This document shows positions 51,593 to 59,812 of a DNA stretch of 64,000 nt, one piece after another. Numbering within the stretch: position 1 is the first letter of the stretch; each line of letters starts with the position of its first letter. Under the pieces are notes generated by a model. It was given only the letters and a program-made list of their open reading frames with translations. It did not search any database and was not told the DNA's origin. The stretch is from positions 30,233 through 94,232 of the forward strand of contig JAFUWN010000009.1 of the NCBI GenBank assembly GCA_017483465.1, written 5' to 3'. Both the position numbers and the translations under genes were made by a program. Source of the DNA: Oscillospiraceae bacterium (GTDB lineage Bacteria > Bacillota > Clostridia > Oscillospirales > Ruminococcaceae).

Positions 51593-51621
51593 ATTATAGC
51601 ATATTAAAAACAAAAATGCAA
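51593..51621 (-). promoter_or_regulatory. Promoter of the glmS-LRR operon
   Basis: Minus-strand TTGCAT (51616-51621) and TATAAT (51593-51598), spacer 17 bases ending TGC. Confidence 0.75.
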
Positions 51622-51828
51622 CATCTTTCAAGGCATTTTCAGAAATTTTACACCTGCATATCATAAATCTGAACAGGAACAGCGGATATGTGCCAGGCCG
51701 AGAATATAATCTGCATTGGTATGACAGAATATTTTCATGGCAATAGAAAACATACTGTTGTGATTCTCACAAAATTTTTTCAGGAAAGGCCCGTTACTTC
51801 GTCAGAATGTCATATTTTCCCGAAAAAC

Positions 51829-51857
51829 TTGCATTTTTCAAAAATATGTGCTATACT
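51829..51857 (+). promoter_or_regulatory. Promoter of typA
   Basis: TTGCAT (51829-51834) and TATACT (51852-51857), spacer 17 bases ending TGC. Confidence 0.7.
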
Positions 51858-51901
51858 GAAATTTGAAAAAAACTAAATCAGGAAAAGGTGAATGCTATAT
51901 C

Positions 51902-53722
51902 ATGATCAGAGAAGATTTAAGAAACGTGGCAATCATTGCCCATGTCGATCACGGCAAGACAACGCTTGTGGACGAAATGCTGAAGCAGGGCGGTGTATTC
52001 CGTGAGAATCAGACCGTTGCCGAGCGTGTCATGGACTCGAATGATATTGAACGTGAAAGAGGTATTACGATCTTAGCGAAAAATACGGCAGTACAGTATA
52101 ACGGTGTGAAAATCAATGTCATTGATACCCCCGGACATGCCGATTTCGGCGGAGAAGTAGAGCGTGTTCTCTCGATGGCAGACGGTGTTGTGCTTTTAGT
52201 CGATGCCGCTGAAGGCCCTATGCCGCAGACAAGATTTGTATTATCCAAAGCTCTCGAAATGGGTCATAAGATTATTATCGTTGTGAACAAGATCGACAGA
52301 CCCGATGCAAGACTGGATGAAATCGCTGATGAAGTTCAGTTATTGTTATTAGATCTCGATGCCGATGACGAACAGCTGGAAAACCCGATTCTGTACTGTT
52401 CCGGCCGAAGCGGAACCGCTTCCCTGGATAAAGACGTACCGGGAACAGACCTGACACCCTTGTTTGAGATAATTTTAAATCATATTCCTGCTCCGGAGGG
52501 CGAACCGGATGAGCCGTTCCAGATGTTAGTATCTTCGATTGATTATAACGAATATGTCGGAAGAATTGCTGTCGGCAGAATCCAGAGAGGTACAGTCAAA
52601 GTCAATCAGCCGATTGTTGTCGTAAATGACAATATTCCGGACAAGAAAAATCAGTCGAAAGTAGTATCTCTGGCACAGATGCAGGGTTTAGCACAGGTCA
52701 ATACAGAAACGGCAAAAGTCGGAGATATTGTCATCATGAGCGGTATTGCAGATATTACGATCGGTGATACGATCTGTGCCCCGGAAGCACCGGAAGCTCT
52801 GCCGTTCACGCATATCAGCGAGCCGACTGTAGAAATGACATTCTCTGTCAATGACAGTCCGTTTGCCGGAAAAGAGGGCAAATTTGTGACCTCCCGTCAG
52901 CTTCGTGAGAGATTATTCAAAGAATTATTAAAAGACGTTTCTCTGAGAGTTTCCGAAACGGATAATACAGATTCTTTCACAGTGGCAGGCCGTGGAGAAA
53001 TGCATCTGTCTATTCTAGTAGAAAATATGCGTCGTGAAGGCTATGAGCTTTCTGTTTCGACTCCGAGAGTATTATATAAGACGATCAACGGCAAATTATG
53101 TGAACCCCAGGAAAGACTTGTAATCGACGTTCCGGAAGAATGTGTCGGCACTGTCATGGAAAAAATGGGTACCAGAAAAGGCGAGCTTCAGTCCATGCAG
53201 CCGCAGGGAAGCCGAACCCGTCTGGAATTTCTGATTCCGTCAAGAGGCTTGTTCGGCTATAAAAGCGAATTTTTAACAAATACCAGAGGCGAAGGCATCA
53301 TGAGCAGCGTTTTTGATTCCTATGTGCCTTACAAGGGCGATATTCCGAGAAGAAGTGTCGGTTCTCTGATCTGTCATGAATCCGGTGAAGCCGTAACTTA
53401 TGGATTATATAACGCTCAGGAAAGAGGAACACTCTTTATCGGAGCAGGGATTCCGGTTTATGAAGGCATGGTAGTCGGCATGTCTCCGAAAGCGGATGAT
53501 CTGGTTGTCAACGTCTGCAAGAGAAAGCATCTGACCAATACCAGAGCCAGCGGCAGTGATGATGCACTCCGTCTGGTACCGCCGAGAATCATGAGTCTGG
53601 AAGATTGTCTGGAATTTTTAGCAGATGACGAATTACTGGAAGTGACTCCGAAAAGTCTGAGAATCCGCAAGAGAATTCTGGATAATTCCCAGAGAGCAAA
53701 GCAGAGAGGTAAAAAAGCATGA
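51902..53722 (+). CDS. typA: Ribosome-associated GTPase TypA/BipA
   Basis: 606 residues. G domain with [14 protein letters not shown] (G1), RGITI (G2), DTPGHADF (G3), NKIDRPDA (G4), then EF-G-like domains and the BipA C-terminal domain with [20 protein letters not shown] and [13 protein letters not shown]. It aids ribosome assembly and stress responses. ATG at 51902 follows AAAGGTGA; a TTG 13 codons earlier gives an extension not seen in the family. Its stop overlaps the next LRR gene by four bases. Confidence 0.95.
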   Translation: MIREDLRNVAIIAHVDHGKTTLVDEMLKQGGVFRENQTVAERVMDSNDIERERGITILAKNTAVQYNGVKINVIDTPGHADFGGEVERVLSMADGVVLLVDAAEGPMPQTRFVLSKALEMGHKIIIVVNKIDRPDARLDEIADEVQLLLLDLDADDEQLENPILYCSGRSGTASLDKDVPGTDLTPLFEIILNHIPAPEGEPDEPFQMLVSSIDYNEYVGRIAVGRIQRGTVKVNQPIVVVNDNIPDKKNQSKVVSLAQMQGLAQVNTETAKVGDIVIMSGIADITIGDTICAPEAPEALPFTHISEPTVEMTFSVNDSPFAGKEGKFVTSRQLRERLFKELLKDVSLRVSETDNTDSFTVAGRGEMHLSILVENMRREGYELSVSTPRVLYKTINGKLCEPQERLVIDVPEECVGTVMEKMGTRKGELQSMQPQGSRTRLEFLIPSRGLFGYKSEFLTNTRGEGIMSSVFDSYVPYKGDIPRRSVGSLICHESGEAVTYGLYNAQERGTLFIGAGIPVYEGMVVGMSPKADDLVVNVCKRKHLTNTRASGSDDALRLVPPRIMSLEDCLEFLADDELLEVTPKSLRIRKRILDNSQRAKQRGKKA

Positions 53723-54453
53723 AAAAATTAGCTGTACTTTGTGCATCTGTGCTGATTCTGTTCAGCGGATGTGCCTCCAAATCTATTACACAGGAACCCG
53801 AAGAACCTGCAAGCCCGACAGAATCTGAACTGCCGGAGAATGCTTCTTATGATCCGGATTCCAATACCGTTTATATCTTCCCGACAACAGAACCGCCGGA
53901 AGAAACGATTATTCCGGATTCTGTCGATATTGATGCCGGTGCGACTTCTCTGGATTCTCTGAAATACGAAGTCTTTGAGGATAGAGCTGTGATCACGGAT
54001 TTCACAGGCAAAGAAACAGATATTGTTGTGCCTTCTCATATCGGAAGCTATCCGGTGACAGAAATCGGTCATTATGCGTTTGAAGCTGCCTGGGATGTGA
54101 CAAGCATTACGATTCCGGACAGTGTGATGCTCATCAGCGAACAGGCCTTTGCAGACTGCGAGAGTCTCACAGATATTACCATCCCTGGTACTGTGACAAC
54201 AATCGGCAGAGGGGCTTTCTCAAACTGCATTTCTTTATCAGAATTAACCATTCCGGCGAGTGTGACGGATACACAGGAAGAAATGCTGACAGGCTGTGCA
54301 TTGCAGGATTTATATATTTTAAATCCTACGCTGATTTATAATAACTGGGGTCTGGAAGATTCCGAAACCAAATGCACGATTCATGCACCGGCAGGCTCTG
54401 CTATGCTTGACTGGGCAGAAGCACACGATTTTCCGGCTGAGGAAATTTCCTGA
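53719..54453 (+). CDS. LRR_5 lipoprotein
   Basis: 244 residues. Lipoprotein signal with lipobox LFSGC (cysteine 18), a Pro/Glu/Thr-rich stalk (about 22-75), then three or four BspA-type LRR units (about 90-200, ITEIGHYAFEAAWDVTSITIP) and a C-terminal cap with TKCTIHAPAGSAMLDWAEAH. It is the fifth surface LRR protein near glmS, anchored by lipid instead of a helix. It is translationally coupled to typA by an ATGA overlap, an unusual pairing. Confidence 0.87.
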   Translation: MKKLAVLCASVLILFSGCASKSITQEPEEPASPTESELPENASYDPDSNTVYIFPTTEPPEETIIPDSVDIDAGATSLDSLKYEVFEDRAVITDFTGKETDIVVPSHIGSYPVTEIGHYAFEAAWDVTSITIPDSVMLISEQAFADCESLTDITIPGTVTTIGRGAFSNCISLSELTIPASVTDTQEEMLTGCALQDLYILNPTLIYNNWGLEDSETKCTIHAPAGSAMLDWAEAHDFPAEEIS

Positions 54454-54755
54454 TGAAAAAATCTGACAGATGCGGAAACTGCGGTGCTCATCTTTCAAAA
54501 GAACATCAGTTCTGTATTTACTGCGGTACAAAAGCCGGAGAAGGAGCTTTTGAATTCAATCCTGAAGAAGGCCAGATTCTTTATGGTCCTCCGGTAATTT
54601 TTGACTGTAAGTGCGAAAAATGCGGAAAATTCTGGACATCATTAGGATTCGGCATAAACAGAACAAAGTATTGTCCTGTCTGCGGTTCGGAAATAGACAA
54701 AACCAAAGTATCTCTGGAAGAATTCAAAAAACGAAAAGATGAAGATAATATATAA
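54453..54755 (+). CDS. Double zinc-ribbon protein, 100 residues
   Basis: Two zinc ribbons: CGNCGAHLSKEHQFCIYCG at the N-terminus and CKCEKCGKF...CPVCGSE in the second half, with a charged C-terminal helix (SLEEFKKRKDED). No catalytic domain. The start codon overlaps the LRR lipoprotein stop by one base (TGATG), and a terminator follows, so it is the last gene of the typA unit. Its function is unknown, perhaps nucleic-acid or protein binding. Confidence 0.8.
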   Translation: MKKSDRCGNCGAHLSKEHQFCIYCGTKAGEGAFEFNPEEGQILYGPPVIFDCKCEKCGKFWTSLGFGINRTKYCPVCGSEIDKTKVSLEEFKKRKDEDNI

Positions 54756-54759
54756 ATTC

Positions 54760-54791
54760 ATACTCCCGAAGTAATTTGGGAGTATTTTTTT
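54760..54791 (+). terminator. Terminator of the typA unit
   Basis: ATACTCCC (54760-54767) and GGGAGTAT (54778-54785) with a 10-base loop, then TTTTTT. Confidence 0.9.
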
Positions 54792-54827
54792 AACAAAGCA
54801 GAAACAGGATTTTACACAGATTTAACA
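54790..54827 (+). promoter_or_regulatory. PhoP-box-like repeats upstream of the Na/Pi cotransporter gene
   Basis: Four six-base units at nearly 11-base period: TTAACA (54790), GAAACA (54801), TTTACA (54811), TTAACA (54822). Bacillus PhoP binds TT(A/C/T)A(C/T)A repeats with 11-base period. The last unit lies where the -35 would be for a -10 candidate TATATT (54847-54852). Confidence 0.55.
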
Positions 54828-54872
54828 TAATTGCTCTACTGCATTTTATATTCGTCTGCTATGATGAAAAAG

Positions 54873-54927
54873 GCCTGAAAAACATGTGAAAATTCACAGA
54901 AATCAAGCTTATTTTAAGCTTTCAGGC
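54873..54927 (+). promoter_or_regulatory. Possible three-way-junction RNA in the Na/Pi cotransporter leader
   Basis: Outer arms GCCTGAA (54873-54879) and TTCAGGC (54921-54927) enclose two hairpins, TGTGA/TCACA (54885-54898) and AAGCTT/AAGCTT (54905-54921, sharing one base with the outer arm). No T run follows. It may be an RNA element, or protein-binding palindromes if transcription starts later. Confidence 0.45.
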
Positions 54928-54970
54928 TTATGATAAATATAATGAAACCACTTGAAAGGCGGTTGTTAGT

Positions 54971-56749
54971 ATGGGTGTGAAAGATGTTGTACTAGCGGTG
55001 ATCATGGTCATCGGCGGGCTTGCATTCTTCCTGTACGGAATGAATGTCATGTCATCCGGTCTGGAGAAAATGGCCGGCGGAAAGCTCGAACAGGCTTTGA
55101 AGAAACTGACTTCCAATACATGGCTGAGTCTGTTTCTGGGAACGTTTATTACAATCGTATTGCAGTCTTCTTCTTCTGTAACGGTTATGCTTGTCGGGCT
55201 TGTCAACTGCGGTATGATGGATGTCAGTCAGACAGTTACGGTCATTATCGGCTCGAATATCGGTAAAACTTTCACGACATGGCTGCTTTGTCTGATGGGA
55301 GTGGATACGGATGGCCCTTTGTGGCTTTCTCTTCTGAATCCGGAATATTTCTCGCTGATTTTCGCTCTGGTCGGTGCAGTACTGATTATGATGTCGAAAA
55401 ATGGCCGGAAAAAGGATATTGGTAATATTCTGGTTGGCTTTGCGGTTCTGATGTACGGTATGGTTCTGATGGGCGATGCGGTTGCTCCGCTCAAAGATTC
55501 CGAAGAATTTCAGCAGCTTCTGACAAAATTCAATAATCCGATTTTAGGTGTTCTGGTGGGAACAGTCGTAACCGGTGTGATTCAGAGTTCTGCGGCTTCG
55601 ATCGGTATCTTGCAGAGACTGGCCGATTCTTCCGAAGCCATCACATTCGGCATGGCAATTCCGATTATCATGGGACAGAATATCGGTACTTGTGTCACAG
55701 CACTGATTTCGAGTTTCGGAGTTAATCGAAATGCTAAGAAAGTTGGTGTGATTCACATTGCATTTAATATTATCGGTACAGTATTTTTCCTGACACTGTA
55801 TGAAATTTTAGATATGACAATCGGCTTTGCATTCTCGGATATGATTATTAATTCTGTAGGTATTGCAATTGTACACACAGTATTCAATATTCTGACGACA
55901 ATTTTACTGCTGCCGTTTGCCAAGCAGCTTGAAAAGATTGCAAACTGGATTCTTCCTGATAAAGAAACTGAACCTCAGCAGGAAGAACATGCACTGCTTG
56001 ATAAGAGACTGCTGACAACGCCTTCTGTCGCAGTGACAGAATGTGATGAAGCCTCTAAAAAAATGGCAAAGCTTGCCAAAGAAACCATGTTCATGAGCAT
56101 TTCGCTCCTGACAGATTATGATAAAAAAAAAGCCGAGAAAGTTCTCAAAAACGAAGACATGCTCGACGACTATGAAGACAAAATCGGTACGACGTTAGTA
56201 CAGCTGACTTCGCAGGCCTTGTCGGAGCATGACAGTCAGGTATCTTCACGGGTGCTCAGGGCGATCGGAGATTTTGAGCGTCTGGGTGATCATGCCATCA
56301 ATCTGGTAGATATTGCCAAAGAAATCCATGAGAAAAAATTGCAGTTTTCTGAAAATGCCCTGAAAGAAATGGATGTGCTCACAGAAGCTCTGGAAGATAT
56401 TCTGGAACGTGCCTATCGTGTTTATAAAACCGTAGATGAAACGGATGCCGCCGATATTGAGCCTTTAGAGCAGGTAATTGATTATCTGACAAGGGACATC
56501 AAGGCCAATCATGTCAAGCGTTTGCAGGCCGGAACCTGTACAATTGAAACAGGCTTTGTCCTTGCGGATATTCTGAATAATTTCGAGCGTGTTTCTGATC
56601 ACTGCTCCAATATCGCCGTATCTGTCATTGAGACTTCACACAGCACGTTCGAGACACACGGCTATTTAAATAAAGTCAAGTTTGGCAATAAGAATTTCAA
56701 TGATAATTTTGAAAAATTTTCACATCAGTACAGTCTGAACGGAATCTGA
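54971..56749 (+). CDS. Na/Pi cotransporter family protein with PhoU-like domain
   Basis: 592 residues. The membrane part has the two inverted PNaS repeats with the QSSSSVTVM (about 57) and QSSAASIGIL (about 200) motifs and about eight helices up to 320. The C-terminal cytosolic part (about 350-560) is two PhoU-like three-helix units (AIGDFERLGDHAINLVDIAKE, NNFERVSDHCSNIAVSVIE). It is related to NptA/YjbB proteins and should move phosphate, with sodium. The binding site is AAAGGCGG. PhoP-like repeats upstream fit control by phosphate. The promoter proper is not clear. Confidence 0.9.
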   Translation: MGVKDVVLAVIMVIGGLAFFLYGMNVMSSGLEKMAGGKLEQALKKLTSNTWLSLFLGTFITIVLQSSSSVTVMLVGLVNCGMMDVSQTVTVIIGSNIGKTFTTWLLCLMGVDTDGPLWLSLLNPEYFSLIFALVGAVLIMMSKNGRKKDIGNILVGFAVLMYGMVLMGDAVAPLKDSEEFQQLLTKFNNPILGVLVGTVVTGVIQSSAASIGILQRLADSSEAITFGMAIPIIMGQNIGTCVTALISSFGVNRNAKKVGVIHIAFNIIGTVFFLTLYEILDMTIGFAFSDMIINSVGIAIVHTVFNILTTILLLPFAKQLEKIANWILPDKETEPQQEEHALLDKRLLTTPSVAVTECDEASKKMAKLAKETMFMSISLLTDYDKKKAEKVLKNEDMLDDYEDKIGTTLVQLTSQALSEHDSQVSSRVLRAIGDFERLGDHAINLVDIAKEIHEKKLQFSENALKEMDVLTEALEDILERAYRVYKTVDETDAADIEPLEQVIDYLTRDIKANHVKRLQAGTCTIETGFVLADILNNFERVSDHCSNIAVSVIETSHSTFETHGYLNKVKFGNKNFNDNFEKFSHQYSLNGI

Positions 56750-56755
56750 CAGCAG

Positions 56756-56790
56756 CAGGTCATGCATTTCTCTGCATGGCCTGTTTATTT
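56756..56790 (+). terminator. Terminator after the Na/Pi cotransporter gene
   Basis: CAGGTCATGCA (56756-56766) and TGCATGGCCTG (56773-56783), one G-T pair, then TTTATTTAT. Confidence 0.8.
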
Positions 56791-56809
56791 ATAAAAAAAT
56801 TTTTCTGAA

Positions 56810-56854
56810 TTTTCATAAGATTTTAATCTAGTTTTAATTTTAATCGTGTATAAT
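56810..56854 (+). promoter_or_regulatory. PhoP-box-like repeats and -10 of the MBL lipoprotein gene
   Basis: TTTTCA (56810), TTTTAA (56821) and TTTTAA (56832) repeat with exactly 11-base period, ending 11 bases before TATAAT (56849-56854). There is no good -35, as expected for an activator-dependent promoter. Confidence 0.5.
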
Positions 56855-56889
56855 CATATTACTATCATTAAAGGAGATGACTTGTATTT

Positions 56890-57834
56890 ATGAAATCTGT
56901 CAAAAAATTAGTATCCCTGCTTGCTGTAACAGCAGTGCTGTTCACAGGCTGTTCAGGCACAGCATCAGAATCCGGAACGTCTTCGGGAAATACAGCAAGT
57001 TCTGTATCGGTCGAAACAACAGAGACTTATAATCTGACTGTCGATTTTCTGAAAGTCGGCAAGGCGGATGCCGCTGTCATTGCAACAGAAAATCACGTTG
57101 TCGTGATCGACTGCGGAGAAAAAACAGACGGCAAGAAAGTACGGAACTGTCTGAATTATCTCGGCCGTGATACAGTTGATTATATGATTTTAACACACTA
57201 TGATCAGGATCATATCGGCGGAGCAGCGAAAGTAATCAATGAATTTACAGTCAACAATGTATTCGGTGCGGATTATGACGAACCAAGCGATGAATATTCT
57301 GCTCTGGTCGAGGCAATGAGTGCGAAAAATATGAGTATGAATTTAATCACATCCGCTTATACATTTTCGCTGGATGATGCATATTTTGAAGTATATCCCT
57401 GTCAGCAGAACTCCTATCATGACGGCAATGACAATAACCATTCACTTGTGATCAAGATGACACATCATGATGAAGTATTTTTATTCACAGGCGATGCCAT
57501 GCAGGAACGTCTTGTAGAATTAATGGACATCGGAGACTGTGATGTCCTGAAAGAACCCTATCACGGCCGTGAAGTTGCGAATTTAGGCGATTTTCTGGAT
57601 AAAGTCACACCGGAATATGCCATTGTTACGACCGATGAAGAAAATTATGCTGATTCAACGGCTCAGGCACTGGCAGACAGAAATATCGAAACATATGTCA
57701 CATTCCGTGACGGCAATATCAGATGTACAAGCACAGGCAGTTCCGTCAGCTTTGAAACGGGTCTGAATTTCAAGGAAGATGATACAGCGGATGCTTCTGA
57801 TGCCGAAATTTCAGCAGAAGAAACAAATTCCTGA
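56890..57834 (+). CDS. ComEC-like metallo-beta-lactamase lipoprotein
   Basis: 314 residues. Lipoprotein signal with lipobox LFTGC, a Ser/Thr-rich stalk (about 22-48), then a metallo-beta-lactamase fold: VDFLKVGKADAAVI, VIDCGEK, THYDQDHIGG (zinc motif), DNNHSLVIKM, FLFTGDAM and EPYHGREV. This is the pattern of the ComEC C-terminal nuclease-like domain and of free-standing secreted versions. It would act outside the membrane, perhaps as a phosphodiesterase or nuclease. The acidic C-terminus is disordered. ATG lies 12 bases after AAAGGAGA. PhoP-like repeats upstream link it to phosphate. Confidence 0.87.
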   Translation: MKSVKKLVSLLAVTAVLFTGCSGTASESGTSSGNTASSVSVETTETYNLTVDFLKVGKADAAVIATENHVVVIDCGEKTDGKKVRNCLNYLGRDTVDYMILTHYDQDHIGGAAKVINEFTVNNVFGADYDEPSDEYSALVEAMSAKNMSMNLITSAYTFSLDDAYFEVYPCQQNSYHDGNDNNHSLVIKMTHHDEVFLFTGDAMQERLVELMDIGDCDVLKEPYHGREVANLGDFLDKVTPEYAIVTTDEENYADSTAQALADRNIETYVTFRDGNIRCTSTGSSVSFETGLNFKEDDTADASDAEISAEETNS

Positions 57835-57865
57835 TTCAGAATTTATGCAGATATACAAATTTTAT

Positions 57866-57912
57866 GATCTCCGGAAAATTGTGTCATATTTTCCGGAGGT
57901 CATTTGTTTTTA
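57866..57912 (+). terminator. Terminator after the MBL lipoprotein gene
   Basis: CTCCGGAAAAT (57869-57879) and ATTTTCCGGAG (57888-57898) form an 11-bp stem; TTTGTTTTT follows near 57903. Confidence 0.85.
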
Positions 57913-57938
57913 TATAAAAAAAGCAAGGGGTGCTGATG

Positions 57939-59324
57939 ATGAAAGATCAAAAATTATTATTATATTTATCTGCATTAATAATACTATTATGCTGTTCGGC
58001 CTGTGAGAAAAATCCGGAACAGCCTGTACTTTACACGATTTCTCCGGAAGAATCCGCATTTGGCGGCAATATGAGAGAAACTGTTCTGCTTACAGAATCA
58101 GAAACAGAATCGGAAACACTTCCGGAATTTCAGACGGTGAAGCCGTGGCTGGATTACGGAGGTCTCCGGAATGATGAACTTCCGGAAACAGAAAAGATTC
58201 AGATAGGAGGCAATATCGAAGTAATAGAATGCATGGTCGGCAGTATCGAACAGAGATTTTACGAGAAACAGGCGATTTCTGAAAAAACGGTTCAAAAAAT
58301 TTCTGAGATATGGGAAAATTTCTCCGGCGAGGAACTGAATTTAAAAAATCTGACTTGTATCATGTCAGATAAGAAAATGAGTTTCACAGCCGTTCCGGAA
58401 GAAGAATATGCAGATATTCAAAATCTGGAATATAAATCTGATCAGATGATTTTAAATTATCATACCGAAACACAGGAATTGCTTCTGAAACAAAAAGATT
58501 TTCCTGAGAATCCGGATTCTGTCTATCAGCAGACAGAACCGCTCTGGGTAATTCCTATGAAAACAGTCTATGACGAAGCAGCTCAGGGATATACGTTTGC
58601 ACCGGATACAGAAGTCATTCATGCCGGCATGACGGATACCGTGCTTCTGGACGGAGAAGAAATTTCTCTTGCCGAACTTCAGAACACAGCAAGAAATTTT
58701 CTTTATTCTCAGGAAAATAAAAATTCTCTGTTTTATACTTCTGATTATCAGATTTCTGACGGAAAATTGGAGATTCAGAATTTCTCTGACGGAAATCAGG
58801 CAGTTATTTTCAGATTTGCTTTTATCAGCCGTGATATGCCGATTGTATCAGAATCCGGTACAGATTCTGATACATTCAAACGGATTCAGGGAACCAATAT
58901 TGAAATCGGCATATTCAAGAAAAATCAGATCGGCTATGTGAAAAGCAATTATTTTATCAATCCGCCCTCACAGATACAGTATACGGATTACAGAGCGAAT
59001 ATGCAGGGGATTACTCTGCTTGATGTACAAAAAGCCTTTCAGCTTGCAGATGATTTCTTAGAGCAGGAAAGAATGTTACAATCCGGAAAATTAGAATACG
59101 CTTCAGAAGCAATTTTCGACAGCCGGGATATTTTTCAGGGCTATGTTCTGACTCCGGTCTGGCATCTGATTTTTAAGCCGACAGAACAGGAACTTTCACA
59201 GGGATATTACACAATGATACTGGATATTGATGCCGTCACCGGAGAGGTATTGCAGTGGTATTCGACAGAACCGGAACAATCCGGAGAAAAATGCTGGACT
59301 GCTCATCCTGAAATTACAGAATAA
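57939..59324 (+). CDS. Lipoprotein of unknown function, 461 residues
   Basis: A signal peptide with lipobox-like CSAC, then an acidic Glu/Thr/Ser repeat (ESETESETLPE) and a long globular part without known motif. The C-terminal region (about 330-455) ends YTMILDIDAVTGEVLQWYS, which is reminiscent of PepSY or YycH/YycI-type folds, so a regulatory or inhibitor role outside the membrane is possible but unproven. I chose the second of two adjacent ATGs, nine bases after AAGGGG. It has no visible sigma-A promoter in the short gap after the previous terminator. Confidence 0.72.
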   Translation: MKDQKLLLYLSALIILLCCSACEKNPEQPVLYTISPEESAFGGNMRETVLLTESETESETLPEFQTVKPWLDYGGLRNDELPETEKIQIGGNIEVIECMVGSIEQRFYEKQAISEKTVQKISEIWENFSGEELNLKNLTCIMSDKKMSFTAVPEEEYADIQNLEYKSDQMILNYHTETQELLLKQKDFPENPDSVYQQTEPLWVIPMKTVYDEAAQGYTFAPDTEVIHAGMTDTVLLDGEEISLAELQNTARNFLYSQENKNSLFYTSDYQISDGKLEIQNFSDGNQAVIFRFAFISRDMPIVSESGTDSDTFKRIQGTNIEIGIFKKNQIGYVKSNYFINPPSQIQYTDYRANMQGITLLDVQKAFQLADDFLEQERMLQSGKLEYASEAIFDSRDIFQGYVLTPVWHLIFKPTEQELSQGYYTMILDIDAVTGEVLQWYSTEPEQSGEKCWTAHPEITE

Positions 59325-59337
59325 TCCAGAGCATGAC

Positions 59338-59385
59338 AAACCGAAAAGGGCATTCCCCTGCACACAGGGAATGCCCTTCCGGTTT
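59338..59385 (+). other. Long intergenic hairpin without T run
   Basis: AAACCG, AA, AAGGGCATTCCC (59346-59357), a 9-base loop, GGGAATGCCCTT (59367-59378), C, CGGTTT. This is 18 base pairs with one small internal loop. TTTACCTCTTTACG follows, so it is a poor standard terminator. It lies between the convergent lipoprotein and rqcP genes and may still end transcription from both sides. Confidence 0.6.
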
Positions 59386-59572
59386 ACCTCTTTACGAAAA
59401 GCGATTAGCTTTGGATACTGCTGATGTTACAGAAAGCAAAAGTTACTTTCATTTATATAACAGCAAAATGGGAAAAATATTGGATATTTTTCAAAAAAAT
59501 TTCTGAAAAAATCTGTTTTCTGCGAAAATAACAAAAAATCCCTGATATATCAGAGACTTTTTGTATAATATT

Positions 59573-59812
59573 TCAGATTACTTCGTACATAGTTGCGGCA
59601 TTTGCTTTTGTAGCATTTTCCGCAAGATTCAGTACACGGACTTTCACGGCCTTTGCCCCCATCTGGATTTCAATAATATCGTTAATCTTGACATCATAGG
59701 AAGCTCTTGCGATTTTGTCATTGACAAGCACTTTTCCGGCATCGCAGGCTTCATTGGCGATGGTGCGGCGTTTGATGAGCCGTGAATTTTTGAGATATTT
59801 ATCTAAACGCAT
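59573..59812 (-). CDS. rqcP: RNA-binding S4 domain protein RqcP
   Basis: 79 residues, one S4 domain: MRLDKYLKNSRLIKRRTIAN, GKVLVNDKIARASYDVKINDII. This is YabO of B. subtilis, now RqcP, which helps add poly-Ala tails to stalled nascent chains on 50S subunits. ATG at 59812 follows AGGAG; the longer frame upstream lies inside the preceding gene. It overlaps that lipoprotein gene by 14 bases. The mazG - hup - rqcP order is common in Firmicutes. Confidence 0.88.
   Translation of the reverse strand: MRLDKYLKNSRLIKRRTIANEACDAGKVLVNDKIARASYDVKINDIIEIQMGAKAVKVRVLNLAENATKANAATMYEVI

Larger units (their letters stand above)
51534..51901. other. Divergent control region between glmS and typA
   Basis: 368 bases. 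One promoter points to glmS (51593-51621) and one to typA (51829-51857). Between them (51622-51828) I see no convincing gene, palindrome or RNA motif. Confidence 0.6.

Noticed and set aside
51688-51876. 62-residue frame between glmS and typA
   Set aside because: No binding site, and it runs through the typA promoter.
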